DNA of 5,000 nucleotides from an uncultured Caryophanales bacterium (GTDB lineage Bacteria > Bacillota_I > Bacilli_A > Izemoplasmatales > Hujiaoplasmataceae): contig CALGNF010000078.1 of the NCBI GenBank assembly GCA_937958685.1, positions 1 to 5,000 of the forward strand. Reading direction: 5' to 3'. The translations under genes and the position numbers were made by a program. The notes beneath the pieces are model-generated. The model was not told the DNA's origin and searched no databases. It saw nothing but the letters and a program-made list of their open reading frames with translations. Shown in pieces: positions 1 through 5,000 of this stretch (its first letter is position 1; each line of letters begins with the position of its first letter).

Positions 1-44
1 ATCGTATTCGGTGACTGGAGTTCAGACGTGTGCTCTTCCGATCT
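1..44. other. Illumina adapter sequence (P7/index side), not genomic
   Basis: Bases 11-44 match the TruSeq read-2 adapter as I know it, starting GTGACTGGAGTTC and ending GCTCTTCCGATCT. The eight bases before it (3-10, cgtattcg) sit where an i7 index would be, and bases 1-2 (at) match the end of the P7 arm that precedes the index. The orientation is that of read-through from an untrimmed read 1. Real sequence starts at 45. The minus-strand reading frame of the neighbouring gene stays open through these bases to position 1, so a gene caller could add about 14 false residues to that protein. Confidence 0.97.
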
Positions 45-1682
45 AAATATCGGCACCATTGCTTCCTTGGCAACCTGAAACGCCCCATTCCGGAAGGGCC
101 GCAAGATGGAGCAGAACGGTTCCAGATGCCCTTCGGGAAAGAAATGGACGAGTCTTCCGGCATGGGCCTGTTTCTGCAACTCATGGAAGAATACTTTCAT
201 CTCATCGGGGGTTTCCGGAACGGGAACCGTTCCGAGAATGTTCACCAAAAATCCGGCTATCGGGAGTTGAAAGTTGGCTTTTAATCCAGTAAAGACGGGT
301 TTTCTCGGAAACGCTGCCAAACCATTCATCGCCGCGTCAAGGACATGCACATGGTTCGAAACCAGAACCGCTCCCCCTTTATGCTTTCTAAGCAGCTTGC
401 GGTTTTTGACCCGTACGCCAATGACGACCACCAGATAGAACCATAGACAAGGAATGGCGATGAAGTAGTAGACGATGACTGACAAAGCCGTCTTGTACCA
501 TGGCAGGGTGATCCTTTTTTTCAGCTTTCGTCCTTTCTTGGTCTTGACCGTCTGCAAGCGTCTGTGGTCAAAGACTGCTTGCTTGAGCATTTCCTCAAAC
601 AGGTCCATTGAATGGGAGATCTTGTACTTTTCGGCACTGGCGGCATATGCGGCGGCCATTGAGCGCTTTTCCTCCGCATTATCCAGCCAGTAATCGATCC
701 TTTCGGCCAGTGTTTTGTGGTTTCTGGTCGGAAACAGACTTCTGTCATCGAGCGCAAACTGGCTCGAAGCGGATTTCTTGGACTTGGCGATGATTGGCAC
801 AAGTCCCGAGGCGAGTGCCTCCAAACAGGCGATCCCCTCGATTTCCGCCTCTGCCGCATGCACATACAGGTCGGATTCGTGAATGGTCCGCATCAGATCA
901 TCACGCTCAAAGAATGCCAAACGGACATCGACGCCCAGCCGTCTCGCCAAACGTTCATAACGTTTTCTGAGCGGCCCGAACCCGGCGAGGACCAAGCTGA
1001 TCCGATGTTTGTGACGACAGCGGGCAACGGCCTTGATGATGACATCTTGCTTCTTTTCAGGAGCATATCTGCCGATCGACAAGAGCTGCCATGTCGATTT
1101 TGCGGGCATGGGCGAGACCAAAGGATGGTAATCGTCGCTGATCCCGTTGGAGATCACATGCAGGTTGCTTTTGTAATTATTGTGCCTGAGTTCGTCGGCC
1201 ACGAATTTCGAGGGGCAGTGGATGTGTTTGACATGGCGGTAGAAATCGTTGAGAAACGATTGGTAAAGGATCCAGGCCACCGGTCTGCCCAACCGTCCCA
1301 AACCGGCGCCGTAAGTGATGTTTTCCGGTTGGGTATGGAAAGCGGCGGTTGCGGGAACATTCATTTTCTTTGCGAGTCTGATTCCCACTTGCGATACTTT
1401 GAACGGCATGAAGAAATGGATGATATCCGCGCCCGTGAAAGCGCTCTTAAGAATCTCCACATCCGGTTTGGCAAAATACATGTTCTGTCGCTTGGACACT
1501 TCGCTCACAAGGGGAAGATACCGTTTTTTCAGGCGATAGTAGTTTTCGCCGACGATGGGTCCGGCGGAAACGACGCGGACAAGATGCCCCCGTGCCTCCA
1601 AAAGTGTTTTTGCCCTCATGGCAGTTATCGTCGTGCCGTTGGAGAATTCGCCGTAATTGTCGATGACAAACACAATGATCAT
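45..1682 (-). CDS. GT4 glycosyltransferase fused to PlsC-type acyltransferase, 3'-truncated
   Basis: The frame from ATG at 1682 is open for 546 codons and is cut by the adapter before any stop. Residues 1-370 look like a GT-B family 4 glycosyltransferase. The N-terminal lobe starts MIIVFVIDNYGEFSNGTT. The C-terminal lobe has GRYAPEKKQD (204-213), AGFGPL (233-238) and the E-x7-E sugar-nucleotide motif at E280/E288 (EIEGIACLEALASG). A basic linker (about 378-392) leads to a likely membrane helix (about 399-424). A PlsC-type glycerolipid acyltransferase domain follows, with NHx4D at 443-449 (N443, H444, D449), a block II-like stretch at about 464-490 and FPEG at 515-518. The insert ends in block IV (VPI, 543-545), so a C-terminal part is missing. 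GT4 enzymes of this kind often glycosylate diacylglycerol, and PlsC enzymes acylate lysophosphatidate. I infer a membrane-bound enzyme of glycolipid or phospholipid synthesis; both substrates are unproven. It has its own promoter and a GGAGG site six bases before the start. Confidence 0.9.
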
Positions 1683-1688
1683 CGCAGA

Positions 1689-1693
1689 CCTCC
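1689..1693 (-). promoter_or_regulatory. Ribosome binding site of the glycosyltransferase-acyltransferase gene
   Basis: Minus-strand GGAGG lies six bases upstream of the ATG at 1682. This supports that start and fits the anti-Shine-Dalgarno preference of Bacillota. Confidence 0.8.
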
Positions 1694-1708
1694 ATCACTC
1701 CGCAGTAC

Positions 1709-1723
1709 CACTTATTATAAGTG
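1709..1723. repeat. Perfect 15-bp palindrome over the -10 box, possible operator
   Basis: CACTTAT-T-ATAAGTG is a perfect inverted repeat (7-1-7). It covers the whole -10 hexamer of the promoter for the glycosyltransferase-acyltransferase gene. A dimeric repressor bound there would block RNA polymerase. I do not recognise it as the site of a known regulator; it does not resemble the FapR lipid-regulator consensus as I remember it. Because TATAAT is itself nearly self-complementary, part of the symmetry could be chance, but the outer CAC/GTG arms extend beyond the hexamer. Confidence 0.45.
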
Positions 1724-1742
1724 ATTGTCCAGGCTAATTCAA
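1714..1742 (-). promoter_or_regulatory. Sigma-70/SigA-type promoter of the glycosyltransferase-acyltransferase gene
   Basis: On the minus strand, -35 TTGAAT (1742-1737) is followed by a 17-base spacer and a consensus -10 TATAAT (1719-1714). Transcription would start near 1707, giving a leader of about 25 bases with the GGAGG site. It lies downstream of the terminator of the preceding gene, so this gene is probably transcribed on its own. Confidence 0.75.
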
Positions 1743-1800
1743 TGTTGGCGATGATAAAAAGTAAAAACAGCCACCTCAAAGATGAACTTTTGTCCATTAT

Positions 1801-1832
1801 TGATAGAAAACAAAAACGGCCTCAGCCGTTTT
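1801..1832 (-). terminator. Intrinsic terminator of the GGDEF gene, overlapping its stop codon
   Basis: On the minus strand AAAACGGC-TGAG-GCCGTTTT forms a perfect 8-bp stem (1832-1825 with 1820-1813) and a 4-base loop, followed by a T-rich run (TTTTTGTTTT). The TGA stop (1824-1822) lies in the loop, so the last codons of the gene form the 5' arm of the hairpin. On the plus strand the stem also carries some T's (GCCGTTTTCC), but no gene enters from that side. Confidence 0.85.
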
Positions 1833-2958
1833 CCTTGTGTTTGTCTTGGTGCTTTTGTCGGTACATCAAGGTGTCCACGTGACTTAAAAAAGCGTTGATT
1901 CCCTGATATTTCTTGTCATAAATCTCGCAGCCAAAACTGCATTTGAGTGAGTAGGCCTTTCCCGAGCTGCGGTTGATTTCTCCAAAGGACGCGTTGATAT
2001 CGGCGATTGTTGCTTCCACATCGGCGATGTTGTCGGTATTGAGCGCGATCACGAACTCGTCACCGCCCATTCTGGCCATAATCGCCTTCGCTCCAATCCG
2101 GTTCTTGATCGCGCCGACAATCGTCCTGATGGCTTCGTCTCCCTCGAAATGGCCGAACCGATCATTGATTCCCTTGAGATCGTCGATGTCGACATATATC
2201 CCCGCAAACCTGGCATCCGGACGAAACGTGATGCGTCTTTCCAAGGCGTCCAGGAAGGACTCCCGGGTCCAGCATCCAGTAAGGCTGTCGATATGCACCA
2301 TTCGCTGCTGCAGATAGATGAAGCCCACGATCAGCGCGAAAGCGGCAAGCGACCACATGAGGAGGACCCCATAAAAAACGCTTTGCATAATGCCGCCGAT
2401 GATCGGAAGCAATGATGCGGTTAGGAAAAAGGTCAACTCGCCCCTGATGATATACTTCCGATTGCGGACGACAATCAAGAGCGACAAGGCCAGATAAAGG
2501 TAGGTAATGACGGCGGCGAGCCAAAACAGCGGGCCGCGTCCATAAACATTATCGATGCCAATGTTGAAAATCCATCCTGTCCATGGGGAAAGGACGGAAA
2601 TCAGAGAAATGCCGAATACCGGAACCAAAAGGATGGCGACATGTTTTTGTTTGATGCGTCCATACGGAGTTACGATGTCTCTGATTAGAATAAACCAAAC
2701 GAAACTGATCAGCGGCGCCACGGCAAACAAGAGAACATGGAAGATATTTGCCAATACCTGCACCAATGTCCCCGGAATCCCATTGATCAGACATGTGATG
2801 GTCTCGATCGTCAACTGGACGGCCACTCCGACGCAGGTAAAAAAGAAAATCCGATTGATCCTCAACTTGTAGTCCAGCCGCTTTTGCGAGATCAAAATAA
2901 CATAGACAAGCAGGACTGTGGCAATGATGTTGATATCGATCCGATGGAATACCTGCAT
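1822..2958 (-). CDS. Membrane diguanylate cyclase (GGDEF domain)
   Basis: This 378-residue protein has an N-terminal membrane region and a C-terminal GGDEF domain. The first 217 residues hold about six or seven hydrophobic segments (near 8-25, 36-56, 66-92, 107-125, 143-164, 176-199, 203-216) with no recognisable extracellular sensor. The catalytic domain (about 220-370) is complete: DSLTGCWTR (224-232), the metal and base-binding stretch D257-I-D-D-L-K-G-I-N-D through GH (269-270) and GD (273-274), MGGDEF with GGDEF at 298-302, and the closing DTLMYRQK (362-369). This predicts synthesis of c-di-GMP from two GTP. The usual RxxD product-inhibition site five residues before GGDEF is absent; AKAI stands there (290-293). 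No EAL or HD-GYP domain is present. ATG 2958 is preferred over an in-frame GTG at 2994 because the latter overlaps the -10 box, and the ribosome binding site lies between the two. Confidence 0.93.
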   Translation of the reverse strand: MQVFHRIDINIIATVLLVYVILISQKRLDYKLRINRIFFFTCVGVAVQLTIETITCLINGIPGTLVQVLANIFHVLLFAVAPLISFVWFILIRDIVTPYGRIKQKHVAILLVPVFGISLISVLSPWTGWIFNIGIDNVYGRGPLFWLAAVITYLYLALSLLIVVRNRKYIIRGELTFFLTASLLPIIGGIMQSVFYGVLLMWSLAAFALIVGFIYLQQRMVHIDSLTGCWTRESFLDALERRITFRPDARFAGIYVDIDDLKGINDRFGHFEGDEAIRTIVGAIKNRIGAKAIMARMGGDEFVIALNTDNIADVEATIADINASFGEINRSSGKAYSLKCSFGCEIYDKKYQGINAFLSHVDTLMYRQKHQDKHKENG

Positions 2959-2962
2959 ATCC

Positions 2963-2970
2963 TCACCTCT
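2963..2970 (-). promoter_or_regulatory. Ribosome binding site deciding the GGDEF start
   Basis: Minus-strand AGAGGTGA lies just upstream of ATG 2958; the AGAGG core is seven bases from the start. Starting at the upstream in-frame GTG (2994) would place this site inside the coding region, so 2958 is the better start. Confidence 0.8.
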
Positions 2971-2985
2971 TTTTGATTTATATCT

Positions 2986-3014
2986 ATTATACACCTAACC
3001 CGGTTTCTCTTGAA
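2986..3014 (-). promoter_or_regulatory. Promoter of the GGDEF gene
   Basis: On the minus strand a consensus -10 TATAAT (2991-2986) lies about 27 bases upstream of the start codon. The best-placed -35 candidate, 17 bases upstream, is TTCAAG (3014-3009), a weak match to TTGACA. It lies inside an 11-bp inverted repeat, CTCTT-G-AAGAG (3007-3017), which could help an activator or repressor bind. The -10 is convincing; the -35 and any regulation are guesses. Confidence 0.55.
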
Positions 3015-3063
3015 GAGTCATCCGAATATTTCACCCTGAAGGAAAATCACCCAGAACGGATAT

Positions 3064-3092
3064 TTGACAAACGCTAAAATAAATTGTATCAT
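3064..3092 (+). promoter_or_regulatory. Promoter of the zinc-ribbon membrane protein gene
   Basis: A consensus -35 TTGACA (3064-3069), a 17-base spacer and -10 TATCAT (3087-3092, five of six matches) point rightward. Transcription would start near 3099, leaving a leader of about 45 bases. It is divergent from the GGDEF promoter; the two -35 boxes are about 50 bases apart. The ATG at 3144 lies downstream, whereas a TTG start at 3084 would fall before the transcription start and can be excluded. Confidence 0.75.
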
Positions 3093-3143
3093 AATACTGA
3101 TGATTTATGGAAATTACAACCGCAAGAAAGGCAGGATTGGCAG

Positions 3144-3461
3144 ATGAAGTGTCCCCTGTGCCATACCGAAATACCGGCTGGCTATGACGAATGTTTTTTT
3201 TGCGGTGCCTCGCTTGATGCCAGCAAAGAAGGCGCTTCAGCCAAAGGCACATCTGCATTTGCCTACTACAAGGATTATATCTTGTTTCTTGTTGGTTCTG
3301 GCTTTGCCGCCGTTTCCATATATTACCTGCCGATTCTTTTCAGCCTGATCGGGATGGCGTTTGGTGCTTCCATCATGAAAGGTCACCGGAAGGCTTTGGG
3401 TCTTGCCCTGATCATCATTTCCTTCTTTTGCCTGACGATAGGGACTCTAAGAGAAATCTGA
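3144..3461 (+). CDS. Small zinc-ribbon membrane protein, function unknown
   Basis: This is a 105-residue protein. Residues 3-20 form a four-cysteine zinc ribbon, CPLC then CFFC (C3, C6, C17, C20; CxxC-x10-CxxC). A short Ser/Ala/Gly/Lys-rich linker (about 22-38) follows, then a long hydrophobic stretch (about 45-77, room for one long or two short helices, with P63 in the middle) and a further helix (about 84-101). The layout (ribbon, low-complexity linker, small multi-helix domain with a Gly-rich loop and a basic turn KGHRKA at 79-84) recalls Bacillota proteins with an N-terminal zinc ribbon and a DUF4190-like membrane domain. That likeness is from memory and not proof of family. The ribbon is expected to be cytoplasmic. 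The ATG at 3144 is chosen because AGGA (3133-3136) lies seven bases upstream and the promoter lies before it. The gene stands alone, divergent from the GGDEF gene and convergent with nnr. I assign no function. Confidence 0.82.
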   Translation: MKCPLCHTEIPAGYDECFFCGASLDASKEGASAKGTSAFAYYKDYILFLVGSGFAAVSIYYLPILFSLIGMAFGASIMKGHRKALGLALIIISFFCLTIGTLREI

Positions 3462-3484
3462 AGATCACTTGACAGTCGTTATAC

Positions 3485-3503
3485 GGGGTTGCGGCCCCTT
3501 TTT
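3485..3503 (+). terminator. Short intrinsic terminator after the zinc-ribbon gene
   Basis: GGGG at 3485-3488 pairs with CCCC at 3495-3498, and T3489 can wobble-pair with G3494, leaving a 4-base loop. Five T's follow (3499-3503). The stem is short but GC-rich and directly precedes a T-run. The last T overlaps the stop codon of the convergent nnr gene. On the minus strand the same hairpin has no T-run after it, so it is unlikely to terminate nnr transcripts. Confidence 0.6.
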
Positions 3504-4955
3504 CATATCAGGCTTAGGATTGCATCATTAAGCTTGTCGATGACATCGCCGGCAACAAGGCTGGCTTCATTGAGTTGCTGCAAGGCGATTGCGGCTGCCC
3601 GGGCATGCACGAGCACGCCCCGTTTTGCCGCTTCGAAAAGCGATAATCCCTGGCCGGCAAAAGCGGCGATGACACCGGAAAGCACGTCGCCCATACCCGC
3701 GGAGGCCATCCCTGGGTGTCCGGCGATTGTATAGACGATTTCGGTGTCGCTAGCGATGATCGTAACCTGTCCCTTGAGAACGACTGTGAAACCTTGGTCG
3801 GTAAACTTCCGTATATGCTCTTCAGGGCTTTTTTCGAGATCTGCGACTGTAATACCAAGCATTCTGGCCATTTCCCCGGCATGCGGGGTGATCACCATCC
3901 GGTTTATTCGGGCTTGCTCGGTAATTATGTTGTCGAGCAGTTCCAATCCGCCCGCATCGATCAGCAAAGGCAAGCCATTGCTCAATAGCGTTTGGAGCAT
4001 GGTGTCCTGGTCAGTTCTTTTCAAGGCCATTCCCGGACCAATAACACAGAAATTCTTTTTCTTAAAGAGTTGCATGAGCGAGGTGACATCATCATAGAAG
4101 GCGAACATCACTTCCGGATAGATTTGTGTCCAAAGTTCCTGGTGCGTTTTTCTCAAGGCCACGGTTGCCAGTCCGGCGCCGCAGCGCAGCGAGGCCATCG
4201 CCGTCATCTGGGGCGCTCCCATCATGCCGATGTCGCCGCCGACGACGAGGATGCTGCCATAATCGTACTTGTGCGAGCGGTGCCGTCGCTTTGCCAAGAC
4301 AGGCACGATATCCTCGTAACCAACAAGCTTCCGCGCCCGGCTTTGCTCAAGCGGTGATAGTCCGATATCGACGACCCTGATCGTTCCCGAATAATCGAGC
4401 GCATCGTTCAGAAGATTGCCTTGCTTGAGATAGCCGATGACTGCGGTGTGGTTCGCCCTGACCGCTGTTCCCATCGCGTTGCCGCTGATGGCATCGATTC
4501 CCGAGGGAATGTCGAGCGAGCAGACAAACATTGACATCCCGTTGACGCGTTCGATCACCATTTTGGGAAAGCCAGTGACTTCACGGTCAAGGCCAATGCC
4601 AAAGATCCCGTCGACAAGAATATCGCAATCACGCGGCAACAACTCAAGATCGGCTGTATCAAGCAATGACTTCGTTTCCGTTTTGCCGTATTTAATCAGC
4701 GCTTTTTGTGCTGAGTCGGTTTGGTCACGCTGATCGCCAATGATGAAGACCGTGACTGCGAAGCCATGAGCCCGGGCGTGGCGGGCAAAGACGAGCGCGT
4801 CACCGCCATTGTTGCCGAGACCTGCCAAAATGAGCAAACGCTTGCGTGTGTCACATGTAACTTCCTGAAGAAAATGATGGAAAAGGGCCTTGCCGGCAGC
4901 TTCCATCAATTGTTCCTCATCAATGTTCCTCAAAGCCATGGTCTGGGCTTCGCAT
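3503..4955 (-). CDS. nnr: Bifunctional NAD(P)HX epimerase / ADP-dependent NAD(P)HX dehydratase, 5'-truncated
   Basis: This enzyme repairs hydrated NADH and NADPH: the N-terminal YjeF_N domain epimerises R- and S-NAD(P)HX, and the C-terminal ribokinase-like domain dehydrates the S form using ADP. Numbering from the first Met (4939, 478 residues): epimerase motifs are GNNGGDALVFAR (42-53), DGIFGIGLDREVTG (110-123) and DIPSGID (143-149). Dehydratase motifs are HKYDYG (223-228), GAP..A..SLRCGAGLATV (241-260), GPG (301-303), TPHAGEM (351-357), VLKG (387-390) and the catalytic GMGDVLSG (415-422). The Met at 4939 is probably internal. No ribosome binding site precedes it, and the frame continues upstream as CEAQT before the adapter; CEAQTMALRNIDEEQ lines up with the usual TAEEMRALD-type start of the family. 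So only a few N-terminal residues and the true start are missing. The frame also stays open through the adapter. The gene is convergent with the zinc-ribbon gene; its promoter lies outside the insert. Confidence 0.95.
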
Positions 4956-5000
4956 AGATCGGAAGAGCGTCGTGTAGGGAAAGAGTGTAGATCTCGGTGG
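4956..5000. other. Illumina adapter sequence (P5/universal side), not genomic
   Basis: The 45 bases starting AGATCGGAAGAGCGTCGTGT and ending ATCTCGGTGG match the reverse complement of the TruSeq universal (P5) adapter as I know it. The first A may be the A-tail of the insert. Real sequence stops at 4955, inside the 5' end of nnr. Confidence 0.97.

Noticed and set aside
717..1724. A 335-codon open frame on the plus strand
   Set aside because: It lies antisense to the glycosyltransferase, which has clear family motifs, a promoter and a ribosome binding site. The plus-strand product shows no recognisable domain and looks like a shadow of codon bias.
2958..2994. Longer GGDEF start at GTG 2994 (12 extra residues)
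   Set aside because: That start overlaps the -10 box of the promoter and would put the ribosome binding site within the coding region.
3084..3143. Longer zinc-ribbon protein starting at TTG 3084 (20 extra residues)
   Set aside because: The codon lies within the promoter, before the expected transcription start, and the extra residues are not domain-like; ATG 3144 begins directly at the cysteine ribbon and has AGGA at good spacing.
3469..3484. TTGACA-like box (3469-3474) followed by TTATAC downstream of the zinc-ribbon gene
   Set aside because: The spacing is far too short for a promoter, a terminator follows at once, and no plus-strand gene lies downstream.
3716..4357. Several plus-strand open frames of 90-121 codons opposite nnr
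   Set aside because: They overlap each other in different frames, are antisense to a well-recognised enzyme, and have no domain-like features or ribosome binding sites that I could see.
1..5000. Defence system, mobile element, CRISPR array, tRNA or rRNA gene, riboswitch
   Set aside because: I looked on both strands and found no repeat array, transposase, integrase, structured RNA or toxin-antitoxin-like pair. The four genes present are metabolic, signalling and membrane genes.

Overview
The window is one 4.9 kb piece of bacterial chromosome (45-4955) with Illumina library adapter at both ends (1-44 and 4956-5000). The adapter bases are not biological, and they cut off the outermost gene on each side. 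The insert most likely comes from a member of the Bacillota (Firmicutes) or a close relative. This is inferred from strong AGGAGG-type ribosome binding sites, TTGACA/TATAAT-type promoters, intrinsic terminators with T-runs, and the look of the proteins: an NHVHxLD-type PlsC acyltransferase, a multi-pass membrane GGDEF protein and a small zinc-ribbon membrane protein. Base composition looks roughly balanced by eye. No marker gene allows a finer placement.

Layout, left to right. (1) Minus strand, 45-1682: a GT4-type glycosyltransferase fused to a PlsC-type acyltransferase, cut off by the left adapter inside acyltransferase block IV. Its own promoter (1714-1742) has a perfect 15-bp palindrome over the -10 box. 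(2) Minus strand, 1822-2958: a membrane diguanylate cyclase (GGDEF) with its own promoter; its terminator hairpin contains the stop codon. (3) A divergent intergenic region (2959-3143) with back-to-back promoters. (4) Plus strand, 3144-3461: a 105-residue protein with a four-cysteine zinc ribbon and two or three membrane segments, of unknown function, followed by a short terminator. (5) Minus strand, 3503-4955, convergent with (4): bifunctional NAD(P)HX epimerase/dehydratase (Nnr), missing its first few residues at the right adapter.

The genes do not form one pathway. Each transcript visible here appears monocistronic: glycolipid or phospholipid synthesis, c-di-GMP signalling, an unknown membrane function, and repair of damaged NAD(P)H. 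I see no mobile element, CRISPR array, RNA gene or defence system. The points most worth following up are the glycosyltransferase-acyltransferase fusion, the palindrome over its promoter, the changed motifs in the Nnr dehydratase domain, and the adapter ends.
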